A DNA stretch of 64,000 bases from Isoetes taiwanensis. Lineage: Eukaryota; Streptophyta; Lycopodiopsida; Isoetales; Isoetaceae. A program made the translations under genes and the position numbers. Shown piece by piece: positions 33,999-45,600 of the stretch (position 1 is the stretch's first letter; every line of letters begins with the position of its first letter). A model generated the notes under the pieces. That model did no database searches, had not been told where the DNA came from, and saw only the letters and a list, made by a program, of their open reading frames with translations. Where the stretch lies: positions 16,874,372 to 16,938,371 of the forward strand of contig JAJEKV010000017.1 of the NCBI GenBank assembly GCA_021234155.1, written 5' to 3'.

Positions 33999-35090
33999 CC
34001 TTCAGAACTCTTGATGTCATGAGTCGATGAAGTCATCTACTTGTTGGTGGCGTATCTCCGACATTAGTCATCGATGTCGGCCCTTCCTCGAGACAATATG
34101 GCACTTGGAGAATATCCTTGACTAGGAGATGTTCCTCCCCTAATGTGATCGATTTTGTAAGTGCCACGATGCCCACTAGTTGTTGCATAGCTCTTGGGAA
34201 TTTTTATGTCTAATCTTGATGTCGCAGTCGTTCTTCCTATAGGCTCTCCTTTATTTTTCGTGTTCGGGCTTCCCTGTACACCTTCTTGGCCTTTGATTTG
34301 CTGAAGTTTCCTTCATAAGTTTGCCCTCTGCTTTCAATTCGTTGATGTTATCGAGTGGCTCCACCGTCGAGGTTCGAGGATCCGCAACGAAGGTTCTCCT
34401 GATCTATTTTACTGCCCTAAGCACAAGGCAACTAATACTACCATAACAATCAATTACTTATGTCTATTTACTCTACAAACCATATTTTTATACCTTTATC
34501 CACCCTACGTCAATTGACTCGCTTGGCACTTTACTAAGCACTGAGAAAGGTACTTATTTACTATTATGGGGTGGTAGAAGGAGACTCACTTTGTGGGTAT
34601 ACTTGGTGTGCTAGACTAAATTACTTAGATAGAATGAATTCCTAGATAATTATCTATGATACAAGGCATGGCTGAAGACACTTGATGATAGTGCACCTAT
34701 AACGTGTGTTGGTGTATCATACCAACGTGTGACAACAATTTCTAAGGCCTTGGCAACTAGCTGGGTTTCTAAGAAAAAGGTTTAATTATACTACCTACAT
34801 GTAGACAAGAAGACACTTAGCAAGATAAGACGACAACTAAGCTATGATGAGTGCAGATGCTGTCTCTATCTAGCTTAAGGTTCACGGGGGGGTTTGGGGG
34901 GGTTCAACCCTGTGTGTGGGAGGTTCGATTCCCGCTACTGTGGGAATTCTTTTAAGATGAGGTTCAAATAGATTGAAAAGCTAGAATGGAGTGCTGCAAG
35001 ATACTAGAATGCATGGCAAGAGGCTAGGATATGCACTGAGAACTTTTCATTGCAATTTTGCAAAATTTTCAGACGGAGGCATATGAAACC

Positions 35091-35154
35091 GGGTCGCTGT
35101 GCGCAAATGAGGTTTGCGTCCCCAACGCACATGCCTTTTTCGCATAGCAACCCG
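35091..35154. repeat. Nested hairpin, element 2, copy A
   Basis: Outer arms GGGTCGCTGTGCG and CGCATAGCAACCC (pairing with two mismatches), inner arms TGCGT and ACGCA. Same outer/inner design as element 4 (57824-57900). Confidence 0.85.
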
Positions 35155-35280
35155 ATTTGCTTGATTTTTGCCAAGAGTCAACATTTTTAAGGACTATGAG
35201 GTCCCAAAATGCCTATTTGGATCAATCCTGAACTAACTAGCAACTTATTTCATGCTAAAAAGATATCTAAAAGTGCAGGC

Positions 35281-35344
35281 AGGTCGCTGTGCGCAAATGA
35301 GGTCTGCGTCTCCAACGCACATGCCTTTTTCGCATAGCAACCCG
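35281..35344. repeat. Nested hairpin, element 2, copy B
   Basis: Nearly identical to copy A, 190 bases away, matching the copy spacing in elements 1 and 4. Both lie just downstream (minus-strand sense) of the H3-like ORF1. Confidence 0.85.
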
Positions 35345-35633
35345 AGTTGACTGTTTTTTTGCTGTTTTTAGATATTTTTAACAAATTTAAAGTGCTACAC
35401 TACATTTCTAGACAATTTCTAAGCATTCTAACATCTTTTAACACGAAATTTGGATCAATTTCGCCCTAATTCAAGTGACTCGGATGGGTTCGCCGATTTC
35501 GAGGCAAATTTTTTTATTTTATTTCTATGTCAGAATTTTATGCTACTTAGCCAATTAAGAGCATTCTAAGTAAGATGCAAAGGATTCTACTACAAGTTAT
35601 TTATACAAGAACATTTTTATATCCTACAAGCAA

Positions 35634-37020
35634 TTAATTTACAGTAAATTTACTTTTAATGAGTAAAAACAATGTACAGGAAAAACTTATATTTATATAG
35701 TTTGCTAGACTGGGGCTCTTCACGGCTTCTCCTTGCGAATTCTCCTCGCCGGGTGGAGGTCTTTGGGCCTGCTTGGTATGGATCGCGCAAAGGTTGCCTT
35801 CTTCAAAAAGTTGTACTAGCTCCGCCTGTACTGCCTCCTGCAGGGCTCGGACCATCAAGGGTGCAGATCTTGGCCTCCTCGGCTTTGGCCGCTTCCTGGC
35901 GAGATCCCGCCATCGTTGATGTGGTTCGGTAGTCGTGGCCCATCTTGAACTCCTGCATAGACCTTTGATGTAGGCATTTGAAAAGAGGCTTTCTGGATCA
36001 TCAGACTGGTACGCTGTTGGCAATGCCAAATATGCTGAGCAGCTCTACTGTGCTGGGGGATTTGGTCCATGGCGAACCTTCTTCGGAGAATCAAGTCGGA
36101 GTGGTGGAGGCTGGCTTTTCGACCCTGGTCCGCTACTTTGTCAGATCCATTGGCGGAGATAAATCTTGCATGCTACCTTCTTCTTCTCGTACTCCATAAC
36201 TTGCTTCAGCTTTAAGTAGCTTCTCGCTGATGTTGCCCCCCTTGGACTGCATTGGATATGGTTGCCGAGCGTAGACCGCGTCTGTTCTTCGGCCTCCTCC
36301 TCCTCTTCTTCTTTAGCCCCTTGCTCCCTCCTCTTGTTGGTGTGGTCTTTCCTCCTCGGGCTCCTCCTCCTCTAGTTCGTCCGGCTGTGGTTCTCTGATA
36401 ACCATGCTCTCCCTACGCCTAGCTTCACGCCTCTTTGTTCGCTTCTCCTTTGCATACGCCTCTTCCTTCCTTCTCTTCCGCATTGATTGCTCGCTCCCCT
36501 TGCTGCTGTTCCTACGGCTGGAGTCGCTCGTGTTACCGAGGTTGCTCCTACTGCTTGCTGCTTACCTACACTTCTTGGTGTTGGGGTTGCTCCTGCTGCT
36601 TGCTGCCCACCTACTCTTCCTGGTGTTGGGGTTGCTCCTGCTGCTTGATGCCCACCTACTCTTCCTGGTGTTGGGGTTGTTCCTACTGCCGAGGTTGCTC
36701 TTGCTACTCGCTCTTCATCTGCTCTTGTTGGTGTTGAGGTTGCTCCTGCTGCCGAGCTTGCTCTTGCTACTTGCCTTCACCTCCAGAAGCAGACGCCACG
36801 ATCTCAATTTCCCCTGAACCTTGCGATCATTCAGCTGAAGTGTTAAGTCGTTGCTCCTCCTCGAGTGAAACAATTCATCTGAAGAGCTTGAGTGGCCAAG
36901 TTCGTCGTCTGGCCTAAGTCACAGGGCCTCAAGAATTTGCTTGTCGCCACCCACCGTGAGTGCTTCAACGTTCCAGTGCAAGCTGGAGCCTCCAACCTTC
37001 CTAGCTACTTGTTTGGTCCT
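35634..37020 (-). pseudogene. Histone H3-like ORF1 of element 2 (broken): RTKQxARK tail, repeat-bearing linker, H3 fold
   Basis: Minus-strand 37020-36988 reads RTKQVARKVGG, close to the H3 tail RTKQTARKSTGG, but an in-frame stop lies just upstream and no Met is seen. The linker carries 3.3 copies of a 45-bp repeat encoding ATPTPGRVGGQQAAG (36541-36690). At 36025-35978 HCQQRTSLMIQKASFQ aligns with the H3 alphaN segment (7 of 16 identical). At 35846-35772 LQEAVQAELVQLFEEGNLC then AIHTK aligns with alpha2 and loop 2 (17 of 24). Frameshifts separate these parts and alpha3 is poorly kept. Order and spacing match element 1, so common descent is clear even though this copy is dead as read. Confidence 0.75.
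36541..36690 (-). repeat. 45-bp in-frame tandem repeat in the H3-like linker
   Basis: Units at 36541-36585, 36586-36630 and 36631-36675, then a partial one. On the minus strand each encodes ATPTPGRVGGQQAAG. The Leu-rich plus-strand frame across it is a shadow. Confidence 0.9.
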
Positions 37021-37650
37021 CCCAACAACTTAGCTTCCTTGATGGTGGCCTCTTCGAGCGATCTTGCCTCTATCTTCGTGGCTCCTTTGGATCGATCTCG
37101 TCGGCTGTTCATTCGGTGGACACTCTTATGGCAGCTTCGAAGATTAGCTTCTAATTCGCCTTACAAGGGTAAAAGGGAGGTTCAATCTACCATTTGGGAA
37201 CTTCTAGGGAGTAGAGGCGCTTCCATAGGTTTATTAGCTACTTTTTCTTAAGAGTAAATTTATTATAACTATGGGTTAATAATTAAGGTACTTCCCCTAA
37301 TCACTTAACTATTTCTCAAAATTTCCTAATTCCTTTTGGGCCAAGTAGTGGTCATTTCACGCCATTTCTTTCAAGCTTTATTTTGAGCGATTCCTCATTC
37401 AATTTTTCACTTGAAAGGTGCGGTTCATGAACAACTTGAGCTCAAATTTACTAGAAGGTTTCTTTTGACTATATTATTTCTACCACTTAGACTATACTTA
37501 ATCTAATTACGACCCTGCTAATGGGAAAAAAAATTCTCCCACATTTCGCGGTTCAAGACTGGAATTCTCATTCCATTCATTAGCTAGGCCAGTTAGTCTA
37601 CCTATTGAGGGGATATGGTGGGTGCTAGCTCTTGGTCAACCAAGAACATT

Positions 37651-37664
37651 GCTCTACGATACCA
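37651..37664 (-). other. Primer binding site of element 2
   Basis: On the minus strand TGGTATCGTAGAGC, the tRNA-iMet site with a two-base insertion, one base after the 5' LTR. It is followed by GTTCTTGG...CCAAGA, as in elements 1 and 4. 37020-37650 is the leader; no gene seen. Confidence 0.85.
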
Positions 37665-37665
37665 T

Positions 37666-39318
37666 TGTGGCGCTCCACTGCTAAATATCAAATATGCCCG
37701 CCGTATACTCGGGCGAGAAATCCCCATCAGGTCCATCAACCGCATGGGCCCTCCGTCTAACCCGCACTCACGAGAGAATCCCTAGTGTGGGCGGGGGGAC
37801 CACCGAAGGTGTCTTTGGCGGCGCCCTTCTCCTATGGGCTCCTATCACAGCGGAAGCATAAACAGCGTCGGAACTAGCAATAACGATTACAACATACTAC
37901 CTCGAAGGGTAGTCCATCACATATCCATATGAGCAAAGAAGATAATCATAAACCATAAAACATAAGAGCTCCTACCCATGGCTCGGAGCTCATAAGGAGG
38001 ATCAGCGGTAGCTAGGCCTCAAGATAGAAGCGGAACCGAGTCATAACAATGGCGAGGGCTGGCATAAGACAATGGCTAGGGTTGACCACTCCATCCGCCC
38101 CTCACATTGCATACTTTGCGGATGGGCTCAATCGGTCTACGGCATGACTCTAGCCTTGGGATATGCAATCCCATGGCATCACCCATCGGGACTACTCCGG
38201 TTGCATCTCCACGGGTGGTCCGTCGTCGAGGCGGGGAAGGGTTGCATCTCCCCTTCGGGGTCTAGAGGTTCCACGAGGCGGCTAGAGAATGGTGGCGACA
38301 CCGCGATTCATACCCGTGAACCTCCCAAAACAAAACCAAGCCGACACTTGCAACTCTTGAGGCGAGGCGACACCATCGCCCGGGGAGGTGTCGGACCCAT
38401 GCTCGGGCCCGCGAAGTGCCAGACCATAAGCCTAGCCTTTGTGGAATCCCGTAGCCAGCTCGGCGGGGATCCTCCCTCCGTATTGCCTCTAGCCCGTTGT
38501 GTAGTCTTTGAGTCACATCATAGCCTCCATAGCCCGATGGGTTCCTATGCCTGAGGCGCAACTAATAGGAACTAAGGGATCTACACTAGGAGCATACTAC
38601 ATATGGCCCTAGGTCTCTACCCCCCTTCCCAATACAAGAGGAGCAACATGATCAACCAAACATCACCTACATCACATCATGATCAATATCATATGAACAT
38701 CTTAACCTAATCATACATATCTAACTAACAGTTAGGGTTCCTTGATTAGAGTTCAATATGTTCAACAAAGGTTCTAGGGTGGCTCTACTCTAGACACGAA
38801 TTACTAACCCCTCTGGAGTGCTAACTCCAGGTGAACTACCAAGAGCACTACTCTACATACCTCCTCCAGAAGCGCTTCCTCCCATCCCTGGCGTCTCCAT
38901 GCTCCTTACTGTGGGTCGAAGGCTTGCTCCCTCTACGATCATACACACCTTCCAGGGGCTGCTGCTCCAGGCTAGGCTATGACGAACGATGCTCGAAACG
39001 GGGCTTCGGGCACGTAGATGAGAGTTCAGGTGCTAGGTTCAGGGAAAAGGGTCTAGGGTTAGGGTTAGAGCCAATATAGGTGTGGGTCCACATGGGATGC
39101 CACGTGGCACCACTAAGATGAGGCCGTGTGGCGGTTGCCCAATAGGATAAGGCCATGTGGAAATGGGCCTTATCCTAAGGTTATCTAAGTTAAACAATTA
39201 ACTTAGACGTGCACCCCTTGCCACTTTTTAAGGCATACAAGGCTACCTAGGTAGACTTGTATGGTGACGGGTCCAGGAATGTACGTATTTATGGCGTATA
39301 TTCCGCTGGAACGTCACA
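37666..39318 (-). repeat. 5' LTR of element 2
   Basis: 1653 bp, partner of 27631-29278; also clearly related to 54310-55963 of element 4. Confidence 0.95.
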
Positions 39319-39321
39319 CTC

Positions 39322-39605
39322 AGGCATGCCAAGGTGGCTTAAACATGCCACCTAGGCTCCAACATGACAAGGTGGCTCAAACATGCCAAGGTGGCTCAAA
39401 CATGCCACGGTGGCTCAAACATGCCAAGGTGGCTCAAACATGCCACGTGTACTCCAACATGCCACCTAGGCTCTAACATACCACGTAGGCTCAAGCATGC
39501 CAAGGTGGCTCCAACATGCCACGTGGGCTCCAACATGCCACGTGGGCTCCATCATGCCAAGGTGTCTCAAGCATGCCACCTAGGCTCAAGCATGCCACCT
39601 AGGCA
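39322..39605. repeat. Minisatellite array, right of element 2
   Basis: About 15 copies of the 19-bp unit in the same orientation as 27030-27630. It is the continuation of the array into which element 2 inserted. Confidence 0.95.
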
Positions 39606-39774
39606 CTCCAAGTGGTGACATGGCATGCCAAGTAAACAAGGCCAAGTTTTGACTAGCCCAAAAATAAAAAGATGTCCATTTTTTGTCTTTCCATTGGGCA
39701 ATGTTGGCAAATTTTGGGTGACATGGCCAGATGGTGGTGACGTGGACATGATGACTAGGACTTTATGCAAGAAA

Positions 39775-40700
39775 TATGATAACCTTTAGAATTTTTGGTG
39801 GAGGTTTGGCAAGGGATAGAATAGAGGGATCTTGCACTGACACCCTTCCCCAAATGGAACTAGGTCAGGACATTGCGCGGCTTCCTCACCAGAGGGGAGA
39901 GGTTAGACCCCAGGAGACGGACCTCAGAAAGGTTGCCAAGGCAGCGTTTCCTGCCAGCGTTCCTCTTGGAGGGCAAATGCCAATGCCCCCCCTCCCGGAG
40001 CTTGGTTTCCTATCCGACTGTTGAATCCGCCGTTCAAGTAACCTGCTTCGAGCATGTTCAAAAAAATCCAAGATCGGTTCGAGAGAATTTATCAAACCGC
40101 GAAGCGTCCTACAGTCGATCGTGTTTTGTCGTTCGGGCAGTACAAAGGCTCCGGAATGGAGATTTGACTTCGCCACGTCGTCCGAAATGGCGAAATTACC
40201 GTAGGGATTTAGTTACATGGTCATTTTTGGCAATGAAAGAAACACGAACCCTCTACATGGCAGTATTCCGCAGCCACCTCTTAGGCCAAATGACTACGAA
40301 CGTGTTGGACATGAGCTACTTTGGTGCTTCTTGGAGAAGGGTGGTCTTTTGCCCACAAAATTTGGTATCCAGTAGGGTAATATCAATTTTTTGAGTTCAT
40401 TGGCAGAGTCAGTTCACAGTTCTGGAGTGGGAGAGTTGCCTATCCATGGCCAGGGGCCTTCGGGAGAGGGCCTTTGGGGCGAACTGCTTCGTAAGGTTTT
40501 AAGGGTCCATCTTCTGGTGTAAACACCCTTCCTCTACCTGATGACGTTTTGCAAGATCCTGGTTGAATCAGATATAGAATATGGCCTCCAAAACTTAAAC
40601 CTTATGTGTTGCTAGTTTATTGAAGGGTTTACGTTATGGAGGTCGAGTTTTAATCGGTTGCACTTGGGACATGGTCGAGAAGTTGTAGTTGAAAACACGA
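39775..40700 (-). repeat. Left inverted arm of the 40-54 kb block
   Basis: Its reverse complement aligns with 53883-54309: both read through CAACCAGGATCTTGCA-type sequence, GCAGTTCGCCCCAAAGG, CGAAGGCCCCTGGCCA, and later GCAGGTTACTTGAACGGCGG ending in a G-rich run. The left arm has about 230 extra bases in its middle and continues about 190 bases past the point where the right arm is cut by element 4. Short ORFs in it are not convincing. Confidence 0.75.
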
Positions 40701-41010
40701 AGCAATAGGAATTGACGGAATGGGGTTTGGATTTATCCTCCTCCCAGTGTGACAATTAGAAGTCAAGAGCGCCTTTTGCAATAGCAAAATTGTTTGCGAT
40801 CATTCGGGATGGCCAATAGATCCAAACTCTGTTATTTCAGTTGCCATGGCTCTGCATGCATGTTTAGAAAAGGTGCACCTCGTTATCCAAGAAAATGTCA
40901 CGTTTTGGCCTCTATTCCTTCAGTTCCTATCGCTTCGCGTTTTCAACTCTATAGCTTCTCGACCATGTCCCAAGTGCAACCGACTAAAACTCGACCTCCA
41001 TAACATATAT
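40625..41010. repeat. Local inverted repeat, arms about 105 bp
   Basis: The complement of 40625-40735 matches 40905-41010 closely (TTCTCGACCATGTCCCAAGT, then CTCGACCTCCATAAC). The 170-base spacer has no gene. It can form a large hairpin at the inner edge of the left arm. Confidence 0.8.
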
Positions 41011-42759
41011 ATTAGAGTTTTTTTGAGATCAAATAAGGGCCCTTACTCGATGCCTGCGTCAAAAGCTCGCTGGCCAATGGGGGCCAGAGCTTGTATGCGA
41101 GAACTTTTACCCGAGCCTTGGTTTCGCCTTTCGGTGTCGATCGCATGTAACCCGGTAATATCGGGTGCCTCTAGCCGGGTGTCGGATTACACGCGTGGCA
41201 ATTATAGCAGATTAGCTCAGCCCTCAATTCCCTTTCGGTGTTTTCCACAACGAGTTTTGCGCGAAGATCGATTGCGGCGCCAAGGGAGCTTCGGTTCACT
41301 CGGGGCTGCCGACTGCGCTAAAGGGAGTTTCGACCACGAGAAAAACTTCGATCAAGGTAAAATCGGCGTAGCCTTTCCTAGTATTTCGATTCCGCTCCAC
41401 ATTCTGATTTGAATTACGTGACTAGATGGCTATAAGCTCTATCACGGTCGGAAATGAGTTTGAAAGCTTCGTGGTGTCGTAGGGAGCTTTGTTACACTCA
41501 ACCTGCAATGCGAGGTGAATGGCGAGTCAAAAGATGCACGGGAGAAATGATGTTTACGCACATTGGAAGGCTTTGGTGGTGGATTTCGATCGAGGCAAAA
41601 GATATATTTGTACAAGTAAAGACATGTATACACTCCACGAGATATGGCAAAAGAAAAAAATAAGCAAGCGGCGAACTTTCCCACGGTTAGAAGCAAATTG
41701 TGAGTATGTAATTCTATGCAATTCATATTCAAATTAGTTCGATTACTTATCGGTTCATTCCTATTCTCTCGGGTTTGTGTATGTCGATGTGGAGAACAAC
41801 GTCTCTTCACACTTTCGATAAGCGGTGTTTTCCATTGCTTTCACCAAGATATGGGCTGCTTGTTGTTGAAGGTAGCACACCGGTGTACAACTTCGAGAAA
41901 GGGGTATATGGTTACGGAGGTATGAATACTCTCCACGAAGATCCAAGCTAAGCGAGCTTCCATTGCCCGGCTGTCCAGATTTATATCTGAGGCCTCGGAT
42001 GCCACTTCTATCTTATTAGCACGGAGTAAGTTGTCGCGAGGAAATGTGCGGCATTGAAGGAGAAGGGAGGAGTCGGCGGGCATGTGAAGATAAATTTAGG
42101 AATTGATCATTGCAATGCCATATTCAAAGCGCCGACAATGTAAAAAGACCTTGAAGATGTTTTACAGTTCAACGATCGTGAGATAGTTTTTAGATAGTGT
42201 ATTTCTTGAAGGTTGGAGTGCTCGACTTCGATGGAGCTAAATATCTTGAATCACGGGATAAGTCGAGACACGGTTCGGTTCGAGATATTGCATTAGGAAG
42301 CAAACTACGTATGTCACTTTTAAGTATAGGAGATGGCGAAATGTCAAGTGAAGGAAGAAATGCGTCACGGATTCTGTCGAACAAGATGACAATGATGGCA
42401 CTCATTAGTTGTCATAGACTTGAACATTCATAAGGATAATCAATTTGTTCAAAAGTCGAGGCGGAGAGGCGAGTGGTCTCTATTCGATGTTCGGCGGCAA
42501 TTGGAGTTTGAGACAGGACTTAAACTTCTTCCATTTCATGATAGATGGCGAGAAGGTGGGAAAGCCTTGAGAGAAGAATGCTATAAATTGGGGTCATGCA
42601 TGCCACCCAAAGTCATATCGTATATGAATCTATCTAATATAAATATAAGTGATTGTTAGCTGGATATCTATTGTATATTAATTGCAAACATTTGCTTTCA
42701 TTGGGATATAAGACTTAAAGTAGCCATGTTATGTACAACTTTCGATTGTGGATGTGTTT
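41011..42759. other. Interval with no supported gene
   Basis: Several 60-190 codon frames exist (for example 40846-41412 and 41442-41810 minus) but none shows a recognisable domain or consistent frame. It may contain decayed exons of the block's own genes. Confidence 0.4.
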
Positions 42760-42799
42760 TCACACCGTACTTACGGTCTTGAAATTTGTGGCTCTCATA

Positions 42800-43190
42800 A
42801 AATATGGAAGGGCCATTTTCGCACCGTAAGCCCTGATGTCACAAAAATGTGCATAGCATAAAAAGCGAAAGGGCCATTTTCGCCCACGTAGCCCGCGGTG
42901 AAAATGTGCATAGCATAAAAAAGCGAAAGGGGTATATTCGCCCGTATAGCCCCGGTCGCGAGTTATACATACAATAAGATATTGAAGTGTTGTTTTCGCA
43001 CGCGTAGCCACGGTGCGAAAATGTCTGAATAAAAAAATGGAATGGGTATTTTCGCCGCGAAGTAGCCCGCGGTCGCGAAATTATGAATAGAATAACTTAT
43101 CGAAGTCTTGTTTTACGCCCGTAGCCGCGGTGCGGATTTTGTGCATACCATAAATTAAGGAAGTGTTATTTTCGCATCGTTGCCCGTTCT
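42800..43190. repeat. Palindrome array A, about 7 units
   Basis: Units of about 60 bases, each with a palindrome close to TTTCGCACCGTAG/CCACGGTGCGAAA. The linker reads like AAAATGTGCATAGCATAAAA. Several arms carry CG-site disruptions such as CGCG for CACCG. Confidence 0.8.
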
Positions 43191-43199
43191 TAGTCTCTA

Positions 43200-44940
43200 T
43201 TGCAAATCAATCCGCTACAAAGGCACTCACATTCTAAGTGTCATAAATCGGTATTGCTCCACGAGAATGGCAAATAGCCGGGTCGAGATAAGGCATGGGG
43301 CTGTTTGGCGCATGGTATGACAAAATAGTGGAGAAAGAGCGGGATTTTTCGTCGGAAGCATCACGAAGAGTTCGAGGAGGAGCTAGAGGACCCGGTGGAT
43401 GCAACCTTTTGTGTATAATAATTTTTACTGGCGTAGACATTATGGCGAGTGTAGCGGGTTTCTTGATGCATATGGCGGCATCCTTCATAGCTTCATGGCT
43501 GGAGCTAGTCTGACGATGAAACCATGTCCTGTGGATTTGGTTTGCCTTCACTAAGCATCAAGCTTTTCTTAAGATGTTTAGAAACCGATCATGACCGAAT
43601 TAGAAGGTTCTTGAAGAAACTACTGCGCGAAGCTGTGCTGAGGCAAGAGGGAAGAAAAGTTTTTTCGGCCTAGATATCATGTTGACACATACATGATTTA
43701 CACTAAGCCAAGCAAAGATGCGGTTCTTCTTCAAGTGCACAAGTCATTTGCTGAAGCAGAATGCCCCCGCCTCACCCGGTAGAGGGCCGATAGATCACGA
43801 GGAAAGAAGCTCGTCTCTTGGAAAATGAGGAGATCGAGGTTGTGGAAGAGGAGGTCTCAGAAAAAGTTATCTACTTGGGGGCTATCGAAGCATATCCCAT
43901 CCATGTAGGTGGGAAACCATACTTATTCTTCTTGGGACATATCGAAGTGGCAGGAGTTGAGAGAAGATGAGATATTGGGCGGATATATGCCCATGTTGTA
44001 GGCACTGGGAGGACTTATAGACTTTGAGGCCCGATGTCCCCGGACAAATGATGGAGGCTGTGACTTATAATGGATCCTCAATACCTCGGAGGATGCATTT
44101 GAAATTGTCATGCGACAATTTGAAGGGGGGTATGAAGCGGTGAAAGATGTCAAATTTGAAGCTGCTAGCTCTTCAAACAATGCTTACGAATTCATAGAGC
44201 GTGGTTGTCGAAGTCCTCTTTCAAAATAACAAACCCAATTTGTTGTTGAGCGGGACAAAAGAGGTATTTATCTGGTTTCATTTTCTATTTCTTCTTGAAT
44301 CGATGTTTCTTTTATGCGGGGAGTTATTTATTGATGACTTACGTGCAAGGCATCGAGAGTCACCCTAGGTAGGGGCCTTGATGTGCACATTATATGGGCT
44401 ACCTTCACAAGGGGAAATTATTGTGTTTCACAATAAATATAGTCCATCCGAGATCTGGGGAGGTCCTCAAGCTTAAGGCTCTATCATTAGCTGGCAACCA
44501 CGTGCCCCTAGCCTCAAACTATGATCGAGTGGTAGCAGTAGATAGGGCTATCGCAATGTAGGCTTCAAAATGTACTCTGTCCTTGCAAATAAAGCAGCTC
44601 TAGGCTTGGGTGGAGCGGACAAGGAAAAAGCTAGCGCTTGTCACGTACCGGAAGGACCACGACATATTGTATACATTAGATGCAATTGGGGCTGGAGTAA
44701 AACAAGAGGACTTAGAAGATTTTTGATTGAATTACTACAGGGCCACGATGCCAAGAAAAGGAAATGTACTTAAAAAACTTATGTATTAATATAATGTCTT
44801 TTCTATAAATTGTCTTTTCTATAATGTATCAATTGTTTTCATATGACGAAATTGCTTTTGTATGAATGTTCATTTATGATATTCATTAATTGTTAGAATT
44901 CAATGTGAGCAATAAATCCTTGTTAGATGTATATGTTAGG
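43200..44940. other. Interval with no supported gene
   Basis: Frames at 43295-43513 and 44570-44773 on the plus strand and 43923-44180 on the minus strand are short and unrecognised. 44770-44940 is AT-rich. Confidence 0.4.
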
Positions 44941-44954
44941 TATTCTTTAATGGT

Positions 44955-45275
44955 GGCTACTTTCTCGTAAAAACAGGGATGTCGGTTTTTTTGGATTTGA
45001 GGCGATTTCAAGCACTGAGTGGCTACTGATCGAAAACAGCGATCGGCAATTTTGGACTACCCTATTTCGCCGCACCGTGGCTACGTGCGAAAAAGCAGAT
45101 GTCGGCAGTTTTGGACTGCCCGATTTCATGCTTGTGGGCTACGGCGAAAGCAGTCTGTCTGCGATTTTTGGAATGCCCTATTTCGCGCCGAAGTGGCTAC
45201 GATGCAGCGAGGATGTCGGCGATTTTTGGACTGCCCGTTCGACCGTGGCTACGAACATTTTTGGTCTAGGGGTTT
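44955..45275. repeat. Palindrome array B, about 5 units
   Basis: Units of about 65 bases with linker GATGTCGGCGATTTTTGGAC and a palindrome of the same TTTCGCACCGTGG type, more eroded than array E. Confidence 0.75.
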
Positions 45276-45600
45276 ATGGGATCGGGACAGACAATATTGC
45301 TTAATTGAATTTCTTGTCCTTGCTAAAATCCGCTCATGTCCATGGAAGGCGCTAGCTCTGAAATCCCACAAAATGAGGCGCTTGACGAGCGCTAGAATGT
45401 TGATGGGGTCAATTACTAGCAAGAGACTTCTATTCCAATCACGGAGGGCGAAAGGCGGTTATTCCCATCACAAGCCGCCAGATGGGCGTAGAGGAGGTTG
45501 TCCTTACTGAAGACTTGGGCAAACCCTTGGAAATGTCGTCCACACTATTAATAATAGTGTGGGCCGAATATTCAAAACCCGACCGTGCTTCCTAGTCGGG

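Larger units (their letters stand above)
27631..39318 (-). mobile_element. Complete chromodomain Ty3/Gypsy LTR retrotransposon on the minus strand (element 2)
   Basis: Two LTRs of about 1650 bp (37666-39318 as 5' LTR, 27631-29278 as 3' LTR), primer binding site at 37651-37664, polypurine tract at 29279-29290. Order on the minus strand: H3-like ORF1, hairpin pair, ORF2/Gag remnants, RT, integrase, chromodomain. Length about 11.7 kb. It is inserted within the minisatellite. I cannot find a matching 5-bp target duplication (flanks ACTTC and CTCAG). Coding regions are more decayed than in element 4. Confidence 0.95.

Noticed and set aside
34910-34960. tRNA gene or SINE
   Set aside because: GGTTCGATTCC at 34922 matches a Pol III B box, but no A box, anticodon arm or acceptor stem could be formed around it.
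36404-36817. Leu-rich, membrane-like plus-strand ORF
   Set aside because: It is antisense to the 45-bp repeat and basic linker of the element 2 H3-like ORF1.
39050-39070. Interstitial telomere repeat (AGGGTTAGGGTT)
   Set aside because: Only about two units, inside the LTR of element 2; not a telomere tract. The GGTTAGGTTCGG repeat near 53750 is also not the plant telomere unit.
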